From Spisula solida (taxonomy: Eukaryota; Mollusca; Bivalvia; Venerida; Mactridae): a stretch of 64,000 bases of DNA. Location: the NCBI GenBank assembly GCA_947247005.1, contig OX365955.1:33149822-33213821 (forward strand), read 5' to 3'. A program made the position numbers and the translations under genes. The notes under the pieces were generated by a model that worked only from the letters and a program-made list of their open reading frames with translations, was not told the DNA's origin and did not search any database. Shown here piece by piece: positions 49,893-62,137 of the stretch. Each line of letters starts with the position of its first letter. Position 1 is the stretch's first letter.

Positions 49893-52800
49893 CTACAAAT
49901 CCGCAAACCAATGCATTGCGGCATTGTCACTATTGTGACCTCTAGATATGTGCTCACCTACTGTCCATTTAGACATATCTACCTTTCCCGTTGTCGATGA
50001 AATGGTGTACCACCAGTAAGGTTCCGACTGGAAGGTCACTTCTTTCGTAGTACATGGCGTAGGCTGTATGCTCACCGAACGGACATGCATTGCCCCCAGC
50101 TCATTCCCATCAATCGCGAGATTATCTGCCGTTTGTATGCACACCATATCTGAGTCTGGAAACGTATGCGTGTAGCGAATCTTTCTTCCTGCTTTGACCT
50201 GGGCTATAAGGTCGGATTTAGAACCTGATTCAACGTTACCGTTTATATCATTGACCAGCCAGCTTCTCCACTGACGTGTGTCAGTATACCAAGCTATCGC
50301 ACGAGTACCATTAGTACGACCTATCTCTTCGTATTTCCCTACTTTGATTCTGAGTGTTGTCTCAGTTCCTGTTGTGGTGAGGATTCGCCAGTACCATTGT
50401 GCAATTGGATCAAACAGTGTACATGTAGTATCTGCACAGCTTTTCTTAACCATTCCTAATATTACAGCATTGACATGTCCTCCGCGAATTATCACATCAT
50501 CTGGTTCAACGTTGACAGTTGCACCATCTTCGAACACAACTTTAAGGCGATGACCTTCTAGCAGAGACAAGCGTAAATATTCAAGCGATCCGTCCAATCT
50601 GTTCCCACCCGCATCATGTCTGTATGCAAGCTGCCAACAAGAATCCGTGTGTCTAGAAATACAATAGACGTGTTACAAAATCCTTCCTATACGCTACTGA
50701 TATATTGATATATTTAATTATACTATTAGGTATTATATTGTGGTCCACTAGTCATGAACAATAATAACAATAACACACGGCCACCTCAAATACGCAAATG
50801 CCATGAAATCGAAAATGTGGAATCTATGTCACGCTGTACTATCGCCGGCTTAGAATTAAAAGGGCGTAAGTACTACAAAGCTATTTCAACAGTCATTTAA
50901 CAAAAAAAGCAATCCTGTAGAAAGTCTCTGTAATTAACAATCTTACCACGTCATGTGTTGTTTGAGGCTGCTGTCACTTATATGTTCGTGGTCACCAACT
51001 TTCCAGCGGCTCATCTGTAACTTGCCATTAGTGATCCATTGTGTGAACCACCAATACGCATCATCCTGGAACACGAAGTTTGATCCTTGTTGCTCCTGGC
51101 TGACGTGCCACAATGCCTGACCTACAACTAGGTTTCCACTGGATGGTATCTGTGTGGACGATATACGATGAATATCGATGAGCCGTTCGCCAGGAAAATC
51201 GGGCTCAGTGACAATGTATTAGTATTTATGTAATGAGGTTAAGAAAACCCCTTAAATCAGAAAAAAGTCATGCTCTTTGATTAAATTTTAAGTTCTTCGA
51301 CATCATAGAACTATGTCTTAGATTAACTTTTCTCTCATTTCTAATGTTACATGTTACTCTCCAAGTCCATGTCGAAGTTTATTCAGTCTACGGTCAATTA
51401 TATAACACGTTGGATAAATGAACAGTTATAATTTGTTGAAGAAGTAGGCCAATGATCCAACAGTTCACTAAAAAAAAAATTACTAAGTAATACTCAAATA
51501 AAGTAATTTTTTTACTTGTTTCAAGTAAAATTTCAAGTAAATATAGTTGTCAGAAAATCAAGTAATACTTAGTAATTAATTACTTAAGAATTACTTATTA
51601 ATTACTAAGTAAAAGAATTACTACCCAAATAATTACTAAGTAAATAATTTTCTTAGTAAATGTAAATTACTCAGTAAATTAATTACTAAGTAATTATTTA
51701 ACTAACCAATTACTTGTTAATTACTAAGTAAATAATTTACTTAGTAAATATAAAATACTTAGTAAAGCAATTACCAGCATCATAAATAATCAAGATACTG
51801 ATTGATTTAATGTCTGTTGATAAAAACTTCCTATATGTACATATTCATAAAGTAAAAGAAGCATTTAAGTTTCTTTTTTACAATAGCAATTTAAGTTTAT
51901 AGCTATGTTTTATTCTTCTTTAGCTTTGGAAAAGATACATTTTTAACTTTTTTGAATGTATTTTAAGTGTGTTAAAGGTAATTTAATGGTATAATTTTTA
52001 AATTACCTCCCTTTAATAATAATAAAATAGCATTAATATAATATCTCAGATATATATTGTCCATCAAAATTTGCTTTATTAAGTTTGGCTGAGAAATTGT
52101 TAACATACTGCATGTATGTAGTCACTACGGACAAGGAGTGATCATGGTCTATACTCCTCAAACTGGGTGTGGAGGTTGGTGGTGACCAGTAGATGACCCT
52201 ATTGATTTGGACCATGGTCTACCATGGTGGCCTGAATTGAAGTGCTGTGTTGATCATTGTTGACCCTGGTCAACAAAATTCTTTACAACTGTCAACCATG
52301 CAAGTTATATTGCAAGTGTCGTTAGTTCACGTTAAAGTTTATGACGAGTTTGTATTTCAGAGTATACATGTATCTTAACATACTGTTCAAGGTACACCAA
52401 TACAAATAAAGTAAATTGGTATACATACGGCTTGTGTAAAGATGCTGTACGTCTGCGATTGAAAGTGGCGGTGATGTAGTCAATTAAGGTTGCTATTACT
52501 AAAATGGAAAATCATTTTCCGCTCAACATTTAAATTTTAGTTAGGGGTCTGAGATATTGTGATAAAATTGCCCTAACTTATTTTACTGGGCTGTATACTC
52601 TGATTGCAAATTCTATACTGTACAAAATTATTGTTCATTCAAATTTTAAGTAATATAAATACTTAAATGTAGAAGTTCCCCTCAGATTAAATTACTTAAA
52701 GAAGCATACTTACTTCAAGTAGTATTATATTACTATAGCTTAAAAAGTAAGTAATACTTAGTAATTAATTACTGTAGGTATTACTGAACATTACTTGAAA

Positions 52801-55800
52801 TAAGTAATAACATTTTACTAAGTAATTTCTTTTTGAGTGTTCAATATTCGATCATTTTATACCACATGTACAATATAAACGTATATATCTACTTAAAACT
52901 TAAATTGCCTTATTTGGTCGTACATGTAATACAACGCCAAACTCGTTAACTTAGATAACAGATGTATTGAGCACAGAATAATGTTAAAACGTAATAAAAA
53001 CAACATACTTCCAAATTATCCATAGGGGCAATGTATCCCATACATTCAGTAGCAATGCGTACATCATATCCGGCTTTCACATCCGAGATAAGATCATCTA
53101 CACTACCCGTCACTACACTACCACTGCTTGTATGTCTGAGCGGTGTGTTGTCCATGGATCTGCGATTTTTCAAGTTTAAATATAAGTCAGCTAATATATT
53201 CGTACCGTTAGTTGATCAGGTGCGAACGTTTGAATAGTTACAAATTTTACTTCATCGGACAGATTTGTTTAAGTGTGTCAATTTCTCTCACGACGGATAA
53301 CAAAGTATTCAAATGCAAAGAGAAACAACGAACGACAAGGTATTTAACATACCATGCAAGTCAGAAACGACGGACGCTAAGCTATTAAAATAACATTCGA
53401 ATAAGAAACGACGGGCGACAAAGTATTCAAAATAACATGCACATAAGAGACGACGGACAGCAAGCATTCAAAATAACATACACATGTGAGATGACGGACA
53501 GCAAGTATTCAAAATAACATACACGTGAGAGACGACGGACAGCAAAGTATTCAAAATAACATACACGTGACGGACGACGGACAGCAAGTATTCAAAATAA
53601 CATACACGTGAGAGACGACGGACAGCAAGTATTCAAAATAACATACACGTGAGAGACGACGGACAGCAAGTATTCAAAATAACATACACGTGAGAGACGA
53701 CGGACAGCAAGTATTCAAAATAACATGCACATGAGAGACGACGGACAGCAAGTATTCAAAATAACATACACATGAGAGACGACGGACAGCAACTATTCAA
53801 AATAACATGCACATGGGAGACGACGGACATCAAGTATTCAAAATAACATGCACATGAGAGACGACGGACAGCAAGTATTCAAAAAAACATACACGTGAGA
53901 GACGACGGACAGCAAGTATTCAAAATAACATGCACATGAGAGACGACGGACAGCAAGTATTCAAAATAACATGTACATAAGAGATGACGGACGACAAAGT
54001 ATTCAAAATAACATGCAAGTGAGAAACAAAGGACGAATTCATACACTATACGTATTGACCCACTGGTGTTTGTGTCGAATTTTTTTAATTGAATATATGT
54101 AGTTTGCAGTTCAGATTATAACATTAGAATTACCATACCTTGCAAACCACTGAATCTCGCGTTCGAAAGTGGATCTGAAAAATAGTTGATGTTTGCCAAC
54201 GTAATAACGGGTAATATGGATTTGTCCTGTTGAACAAACATTAGTGAAAAACCAATACGCGTCGTCTTGGAACATGTCGTACGAAACTTTGCTTATATGA
54301 AACAATGCTTGAGCGCATACGTCGTCCTCAATGATGTGAACATTTTGTACACTTGTAAGATAATCTCCTCTTAGGATGCGGATTTCGTCACCAGAAAGAA
54401 CTGCACTTGTAAGGTCTGCTTTGCTTCCCTGTGTGACGTCACCAGATGTAGTAGTGGTGGCTACCAGTCTCCATATGTCGTTGCAGGAATCTTAAATGGT
54501 ACATTTATTTATAGCTTTATATATTTGGTATCATTTTCGTGTAATAAAGTAGAAAACCAGGATAATAATTAACAATGTTAAGTATTACAGTAATAAGTAC
54601 AAATGTATTGACAACGTTGCGCTCTTGTTGGCGTGTGTCATGTAAGCGCCTCATGATGTGCAATGATGATAAACATGTGCATGGCTCCTTAATAATGCTG
54701 CCAATGTTATTTGAAACTATCTAAAACATATTTGGTCACTGTGCCACTTTGCAAACTTGACGTTTCTCATTTTGTATGTGTCCTTCTGCAATTTCGGCGT
54801 CCAGCACAAAGGCTGCTTCGTTTCTTTCAAAAGGGCACATACACAGACTTTGTTGAGTGTTGTTTTGTGTGCAGTTCATGTGATGATGTGCGTTCGTCCG
54901 ATTCATTCTTGTCAGCTGGCTCTTGTTCTATATTTATTTGACTGACTGGAGCAGCAGGCTGTCTCAATAGAATGTTGTGTTTTTATGCTGTTCAGCCTTT
55001 CTTGCTCTAGTGTTACAGTTAAGTACTGCCTTTCCTATCCGTTTTTGTATTGTATTTTTACCATATCGGGAGATGTTTAGTTTTGTGTCAAGTGGATACA
55101 CATGCACACAGCAAACAACACGTGTATAACTCATATCTGGATTTAGAGCATACGTTTGAATAAGTTGGTCTTTACAATACCCAATCAACTTGGTAAATGA
55201 AGTACGAAAATATGTACATGATGTTAGAGTTTATGCGGACGCTAAATCATACAATTGTATTTGCCCACACCTAGCATTCCAAATCGTTTTGTTGTAAGTT
55301 GCTATTAGCGTGACAATATCAATGGTGAACGGGTACGACAATTAAACAACGCATGTCGTGTTACTACTTTATTGTAGTCTTGTAAAGATTCGGGTGATTA
55401 ATTTTAAAGGAAAACGATCAACATCAAGATAAAATTGTATAAGTTTGTTACGAAATTGTTGTTTATCTGTTTGTTAAGACTGCCAACATTCCCCGGCCCC
55501 CACATTTCTTCCTTAGTGATTATACGTTTTATATAAGTAAACACTGTAATCTACAAAATATATTTACAATACAAAATTCGCATTTTTGGATGATTGTAAC
55601 ATGAATCATGTCCATCATACAAATAGTTATTAAAGCCGATGATGCAGTTGTAATCTAAGATGACATCCCTATTTTATGGTGAAAATAAGGCGTAGTTGCA
55701 AAATGAATCTCTTATTATTCTTAGTAAAGTACATTAATAAAATTATGCACAATATTATCTGCATCCGCTGAATATGAATTTTCGGTTACATAACTAACTT

Positions 55801-57598
55801 ATTTCTTAGCCTTTACCATAGTCACCATAAAAAGCGGATGTAAAATACTTATACAAGTCAGTTTATCTTGATGTTGACACGATACTAGCAATACCTGCTG
55901 TGTTAATATTGTAGGTGCCCATCTGCGATTTCGTTGTTCAGCATAAGGCTGCTTCGTTTCTTTTGAAATGGCATGTTCACAGTTACTGTATCTAGTTAGT
56001 GTGAATTGTGGGTTGCCCTTGTGTGTGTCTTTTGACTCTTGATTTGTTTGACTGACTGAAGCGGCAGGCTGTCGACGTTAGAAGTCGTATTTTTGTAGTT
56101 GTTCAGTACTTCGCGCTCTGCTGTTTTCAGCTCACCTGTCACAAAGTGACAGAGTGGGCTTTTATGATCACTCTTCGTCCGTCGTCTGTCGTATGTCGTC
56201 CGTCAACAATTTGCTTGTGTAGACACTAGAGGTCACAATTTTGGCCCAATCTTTATGAAACTAGGTCACAATGATCATCTCAACCAAATCTAGGTCAAGT
56301 TTGATATTGGGTCATCCGGAGTAAAAAACTAGGTCACAAGGTCAAATCATAGAAAAATTGTATGTAGTCACTAGATGTCATAATTTTGACTTAATGTTTA
56401 TGAAACTTGGTCACAATAATCATCTTAACAAAATCTAGGTCAAGTTCGATATTGGGTCATCCGCGGTCAAACACTAGGTCACAAGGTCAAATCATAGAAA
56501 AACATTGTGTAGTCACTAGAGGTCATAATTTTGACCTAATCTTTATAAAACTTGGTCACAGTGATCATCTCAACAAAATCTAGGCCAAGTGTGATATTGG
56601 GTTATCCGGGGTCTAAAACTAGGTCACAAGGTCAAATCATAGAAAAACCTTGTGTAGTCACTAGAGGTCACAATTTTGGTCTAACCTTTCAGAAAATTGG
56701 TCACTAGGTTACAAGGTCAAAAAATAGAAAACTCTTGTGTAGTCACTAGAGGTCATAATTTTGACTTAATATTTATGAAACTTGGTTGCAATGATCATCT
56801 CAACAAAATCTAGGTCAAGTTCGATATTGAGTCAACCGGGGTCAAAAACTAGGTCACAAGGTCAAATCATAGGCAAACCTTGTGTAGTCACTAGATGTCA
56901 TAATTTTGACCTATTCTTTATAAAACTTGGTCACATTGATCATCTCAACAAAATCTAGGTCAACTTCGATATTGGGTTATCCGGGGTAAAATACTAGGTC
57001 ACAAGGTCAAATGATAGAAAACCTTGTGTAGACACTAGAGGTCACAATTTTGTCCCAATCTTTATGAAACTTGGTCACAATGATCATCTCAACAAAATCT
57101 AGCTCAAGTGCAATATTGGGTCAAGAACTAGGTCTCTAGGTCAAATCACTGGGGTTGCATGTACTAATATAACAGGTGAGCGATCCAGGGCCCTCTTGTT
57201 TATATAAGTGCTGTCATCTATGTACGATTATTATTATCTTTTAACAATATAATCACTAGACTTTAGGGTATTAAATTTCGCGGATTTCGGTTAAATGGTA
57301 ATTTTGATGGTTTCTTAAATTCGTGAAAAAATGTCTTGTTACGTATTTGTGAGGTCAATTATTCGGGGCCTAGTTCATCCGCAAAATCAAAGAACATTAT
57401 TCCACCGCGAATATCTATAACTTTAAAGTATTTGGCTTCTCTCAACAGTGAGACGTTAAGAAATAATAGATTCGTACAAGTTTGACATTTCATAAATAAA
57501 TGAAACTGTCCATACTTACTCGTACATGATGTCTGTGCTGAACTCGTTCCCGAAGTCGTTATAATGGCGACAAACACGCGTAGGAATATATTCCACAT
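49893..57598 (-). CDS. Secreted four-module protein, copy B (inverted paralogue, five exons)
   Basis: Exons 57520-57598, 54139-54490, 53009-53159, 50947-51149, 49893-50652 (high to low), total 1,545 bases (514 codons plus TAG) with the same phases as copy A. Exon 1 is a signal peptide (NIFLRVFVAIITTSG). Module layout is as in copy A. Odd point: with the homologous donor (TG before GTAAGA) and acceptor (CTAG before ACAC), the codon across the exon 4/5 junction is TGA. That would end the protein after about 261 residues, i.e. two modules. A second GT three bases upstream (ACGTGGTAAGA, GTNGT type) would give an in-frame ACA instead. Exon 5 is fully open (253 codons), which argues that full-length product is, or recently was, made. 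Function unknown. Confidence 0.8.
51466..52839. mobile_element. 1.37-kb inverted-repeat element in intron 3 of copy B
   Basis: Ends are inverted: left CACTAAAAAAAAAATTACTA, right (reverse complement) CACTCAAAAAGAAATTACTT. Both subterminal zones are packed with TTACTTAGTAA-type palindromes (51,470-51,775 and 52,640-52,830). The flanks read cagTT / TTcaat, a possible 2-bp target duplication. Copy A has the uninterrupted sequence at about 43,715-43,745. No transposase ORF seen, so it is non-autonomous. CACT ends recall CACTA-type elements, but the superfamily is unproven. Confidence 0.85.
53290..54030. repeat. 41-bp minisatellite (about 17 copies) in intron 2 of copy B
   Basis: The unit contains GACGGACAGCAAGTATTCAA and AATAACATACACGTGAGAGA. 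Absent from intron 2 of copy A, so it arose or expanded after the duplication. Confidence 0.95.
54775..55045 (-). repeat. Dispersed repeat family D, long reversed copy in intron 1 of copy B
   Basis: Contains CAGCACAAAGGCTGCTTCGT, TTTGACTGACTGGAGCAGCA and AAGTACTGCCTTTCCTATCC. Collinear with 55,910-56,130, which defines a family body of about 250 bp. Confidence 0.7.
55910..56130 (-). repeat. Dispersed repeat family D, second reversed copy in intron 1 of copy B
   Basis: Contains CAGCATAAGGCTGCTTCGTT, TTTGACTGACTGAAGCGGCA and GTTCAGTACTTCGCGCTCTG, in the same order as 54,775-55,045. Its 3' side is cut by the element starting at 56,127. Confidence 0.7.
56127..57202. mobile_element. Tandem-cored element (pearl-like) in intron 1 of copy B
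   Basis: The left end CAGCTCACCTGTCACAAAGT and the right end ATAACAGGTGAGCGATCCAG are inverted over CTCACCTGT. The core holds about six units of roughly 145 bp (AGGTCACAAG at 56,331, 56,475, 56,621 and so on). No ORF. Architecture matches the bivalve pearl class; its autonomous partner is not visible here. Confidence 0.8.
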
Positions 57599-58050
57599 CG
57601 TTATAACACTTACTTTATATCTAAAAAATAAGAATTTCTTTGATCATCAATATTGTTATGAGGTACATGAACAAAGCTGCTGATAAAGGTCAAGGTTGCG
57701 GCGTGGCGCATTTTTAGACTATGCAAAACTCCCTTTCTTCATGATTTAGACGCTTCCACACCTGATTAATCTAATACAAGTATCCTGCACCCGATAGATA
57801 CTATTTTTGTACAGAAAGACCTTTGATGCTTTAAAGAACATTTTCCTGTTTGTAAACATTAACTTACCCACTTCCTGTCTACAACTTTCATGATTTCGGA
57901 CATCCTAATTTCGGATATCGTGTACAAACAACACCCGCTTATCTCCAGATAGGAGTCGAGTTGTCATCTGTGATTATCATTTTTTAGCTTATCAGGTACC
58001 TTCTGCTGCCAGACCTGGGTGAATTTTCCTGGAATTCCCCATACCAGAGA
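57599..58050. promoter_or_regulatory. Upstream region of copy B
   Basis: The start codon of copy B at 57,596-57,598 is preceded, on the minus strand, by non-coding AT-rich sequence. No clear TATA or initiator could be assigned. Only the position relative to exon 1 supports a regulatory role. Confidence 0.25.
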
Positions 58051-58059
58051 TTCTGCTTA

Positions 58060-58800
58060 CCGGTGCCTGCCACCCAAATCCTGGTCCTACCTACAAATTT
58101 CCTTGTGGCATATGTGCTAAACCATGCAAATTAAATCAGCGAGCTGTTGCTTGTGACTTTTGTGATACCTGGTTTCATGCCAATTGTCTAGCTATGCCAT
58201 TAGCTATTTTCACCAGCATCACCCCCAATACAAGTTGGATTTGCTGCACATGTGGTCTGCCAAACTTCTCCTCAACGCTGTTTGACTCAGTTTCATCAGA
58301 AAGTTTCAACACGTCAATCGCAACAGAGAACACGTACAGCATTCTAGCTGATATTCAAACCAGAGAGCAGTATATTTGGGTCACGCCAACACACGTCTTC
58401 GCCAAAAGTACAGCCCCAGAATCAAGGTAACAACAGAGAATTCAACTTATTTCGCATACTTCCAAAGTCTGAGAGCCAAGCGGACATCATTCTGGCTTCT
58501 TCTCGAGAATTAAAACCAGACATAATCATTGGCAATGAAACATGGTTGTATGACGGGATTTTCGAACGAGAGGTCATCCCAACAGGGTACCATATGATAG
58601 CCAGAAGAGACCGAGTTCAGGACCGACATGGTGAAGTCATTATCATTGCCAGAGAAGACATAACAGGAACCGTTATTGACCTTCAAACTGACGGAGAATT
58701 CACAGCTGCGGCAATCCTGTGTAACGGAGGTGCTCAATTTGTTATCGGCTCTTTGTACCGAGGCCTACTTGACCCATGGTTAAGTAGTGTTAACCCCCGC
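58060..58800 (+). mobile_element. LINE fragment: PHD-type zinc finger plus endonuclease N-terminus
   Basis: HPNPGPTYKFPCGICAKPCK near 58,070 opens a PHD-like finger (CGIC, CDFCDTWFHANC, CCTC) to about 58,250. After a frameshift (about 58,415) an AP-endonuclease-like N-terminus follows: DIIIGNETWL (catalytic Glu), then a GYHMIARRDR stretch, EVIIIAR and IGSLYRG. Homology stops near 58,770. Such a finger in front of the endonuclease is a feature of certain invertebrate LINE ORFs. The copy is 3'-truncated and frameshifted. Confidence 0.8.
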
Positions 58801-59469
58801 TCAACAGTACGAGACTGAATATTATAAGCTTAAAATACTGTTTGTTTTTCATTTACTTTAAATGTATACCTGGAATTATAATAATGAATGTACAATAAAT
58901 ATAATAATGCAAAATATTACCTGTAATCTTGATAAAAACCCAAACATAAATCAGAATTTAAACACAGAAAAGTAAGTACTGTGTCTCAAAGGTGTTACCG
59001 GCGTGGACGACGACGGGTGTATCACTGCGGGCGGAAATTATTAAATGGTCATGTGTTAGTCTTTCGTGAAAGGTTATAGTTAATAACGAGTTGAACATGT
59101 ATTAAAGCTGTGATGCAACTAAATTAAATGTATAAAAAATTGCAAAAACTAACGAGACGAGCTACTTTCTACGGAAACGAATACTGTAAAGTTTGACATA
59201 TAATAATGAATATTCGCGGTAGATTAATATTCGTTGAATTCGCGGATGGACTACGTAGACTGCAAAATAAAACACCCAATTTTCTCTCAATACTTAAAGT
59301 CCACGAATTTTAGAAACCATTAAATTACCAATTTACCATAGTCAACGAAATTTAGTACCCACGAAAATATTTGATTTACCATAATCAGCAAAATTTAATA
59401 CCCACGAAAATATGTGATCTTAAAGTATATATCCTCGTCTCGAAAGTAGCCGTCTTATGTTAATTTAAT

Positions 59470-59758
59470 TATATAGAAGATATTACATGAGTGTCTTTTC
59501 ATATTGAATTTATTAAACGAGTTGAATAAATTCAATGTGGAAAGTCACAAATGTAAGGTTCTTTTTATCACATGTTAGCCTTTTCCGACAGAAACATAAA
59601 TTAGTTACTTATTTTCACTCAACGCACAGCTTTGAAGACGTCGCCTATACTTATAGTGACGTCACGTCAAAGCTTTATTACACTAACTGTGTATTATCAA
59701 AAATAAATAATGGCTTTATTACGCAACGACGACGAAAAACATGTGATAAATACATATA
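59470..59758 (+). repeat. Dispersed repeat family F, copy 3
   Basis: GAAGATATTACATGAGTGTC to AACATGTGATAAA, same orientation as copies 1 and 2, with a small deletion before CAACGCACAGC. Confidence 0.85.
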
Positions 59759-60854
59759 TCTGCTTTTATCCAAGAAGACACAACATTTAACAAAAAAACG
59801 TTGTTCTGGATATATTCGTCATCGATTTACTAAAATGCTCTATTTAGGAAATAGATTGCAGGTTTGCGTGATATACCGTATAACTTTTATTTCCTGCATT
59901 ACTGTAGAGCATATAAGCATAATTATACATACAACCTATATGAGAGTCAATATTATAAAACATTATGAGAACACAAATAGTACATCACAAATGACGACGC
60001 CACGTTATAATGTACATATGTAAATAAACACAGCAACACAAGATACAACACGTTCAAACTACATACACATAATACACAGAAAAAACAACTGCAGAATACA
60101 CAAGTACAAGCAACAAATACAAAGACCAGAAAAGGAAATTTACATATAGAGCTAAATAATCATTAATCAGAACCACACATTTGAAAAAAAACATACATAA
60201 GTATACATGACAACATATTAGGACATCAAACTACAGGAACCTGTTACTTTAAATGTTGGTTGAGTTTATCAGCACTACATCAGAAAACTATTCATTAAAT
60301 TCACCCCCTTGAGTCGTTGTCTTGCCGAAACGAAATACAAAAGAACGACGGAGGTTGAAAAATAAATTACAATAAGAAAGAATTCAGAAATCTCGTCAGC
60401 AATACCACGTGATTATTAAATTTATAGCACAGGCACCTGTAACAAAACGTCAATGTACATTAATATACGTAGTTCAATTACTAGTACAGCTTGAAATATT
60501 GAGAATGTCAATTCCACTACAATACACACATATCGCACATTTTATATAAAACCGTTAGAGAAATGTCGACCCGTCTTGTTCAATTGCTATGCACACCACC
60601 TTAAGCATTGATCATGTATGTTCAGCAAGGTAAAGGTCTGAAAATCCCTTCCTTGATTAGCACATCCCATAAGATATACCTGTATACATGTATTGTTTAC
60701 ACCACATATACATATAGTCCGTGCAGGATAATGTGGCAGTCACGTGATACAATGTTTTCTGCTTTGGACAATGCCAATTGATTGAATTAGGTAAACCAAG
60801 GTTAAGGTTTGTGATTATAAATCATTTTAACCATCCATCAATTAAAACATACTT

Positions 60855-60935
60855 CATAGCCGAGTGGTTTAGTGCGTAGATACTTCCTAACTTTATCGAT
60901 ATTTTGGCCGCGAGTTCGAAACCTTGTCCAGTTGT
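60855..60935 (+). mobile_element. tRNA-like SINE head
   Basis: Box A-like TAGCCGAGTGGTTTAGTGCG and box B-like GAGTTCGAAACC, 35-40 bases apart, followed by an A/T-rich tail. The acceptor-stem ends do not pair, so not called a tRNA gene. Confidence 0.5.
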
Positions 60936-61722
60936 ATGTATTTTTTTATTTCTTTTTCTCATCTTAATAAATTTAAAAGCTAAGAGCTAAGAAAAATGGC
61001 TTAAATAATCAATTATATCCAATAGTGATACAAACCTGTAATTAACGTAATCCGTCCATCATTAGCCGACGTAATTTCGTGTTATTACGGGAAACTTCGG
61101 TACCGTCCGGAAAATATTACAAACATCCGTAAACATTAAATATTTTTATTTTACGGTATTCACATCAATAAATCTGCTAAATAAATTATTTCTTGGCAAT
61201 TAGATTTGACGATCTTCAAAAAAATAAATTTAAAATAAAAAAATTGAAACGAGTTCCTTCCCTTTGATATTCGAAGTCATAGAAACGCTCGCAAAATAAA
61301 GCGCCGAAATGACATGGCGAGCAGACTTTATTCTCGCCGTGGGGTCGATTTGTCACCCCAACTGTGTTATTCGGAAGGGTTGAGGATTATCATCAGTCTA
61401 AATTACATTGGTTAACATCGCTGTGAGGACGACTACCGTTATTCTTATGAATGTTCGGTTGAAGGTGTTGTGCTTTTTACTTATTCAATACCAACTATAT
61501 GAGACTAAACGGACTTACCAAAGCTGGAGGTTACTCTACAGTTTGACGTACGTCTTCTATCTCTGAGTTCGGCTTCCCATCACGGGCTCACTTCCGGTTT
61601 TCTATCTGTGACGGACTTCCGGTCAGAACATAGGAACATGTTCTCCATACTGGACCAACAATCACAACACTGCTCTCTTCTTTTTAAACAGGATCTTCCC
61701 AGAACCAATAGTACATCACGAC

Positions 61723-62137
61723 TGAGCGTCTTCTGCTCACGATCAACGTCCTAACGGTCAAGGTTGCAATCAATGAAACAACATGCACATTAGCATTAGT
61801 GATATGCAGTATCTTCTACTACGTGAAGTCCAGAACATGTTCTATGTTATACAATTCATTTAGCATCCTCTGCTAAACTTCAGGTTGATTTGACGGTCTA
61901 CCAAACTACACGCCAGCAGGGATAACGAACTATGTCATAATTTGTTGAAAATGACACTCACACTAACGATGCACAGTAGCTTCTGAGTCCCTATCATTAG
62001 CATGAAAAGTAATGTTTCTTACTCTGTTGAAAATAGCAGCTAACGACGCACAGTATTTTCTGAGTCCCTATCATCAGCACTAAAAGTGAGCAGCGTCCTC
62101 CGCTACTTCTTAACAGTATTTAGCATCCTCTGCTAAA
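61723..62137. repeat. Cluster of mini-hairpins with a common loop, downstream of the TatD ORF
   Basis: TGAGC-GTCTTCT-GCTCA (61,723), AGT-ATCTTCT-ACT (61,808), TTTAGC-ATCCTCT-GCTAAA (61,859 and 62,119), AGC-GTCCTCC-GCT (62,092). Between them CTTCTGAGTCCCTATCAT and TTTCTGAGTCCCTATCAT form a short direct repeat. Two further members lie inside the TatD ORF (63,175 and 63,245). Confidence 0.75.

Noticed and set aside
59535..60023. 162-codon plus-strand ORF
   Set aside because: It starts inside dispersed repeat F and runs into AT-rich DNA; no homology and the repeat's other copies are interrupted.
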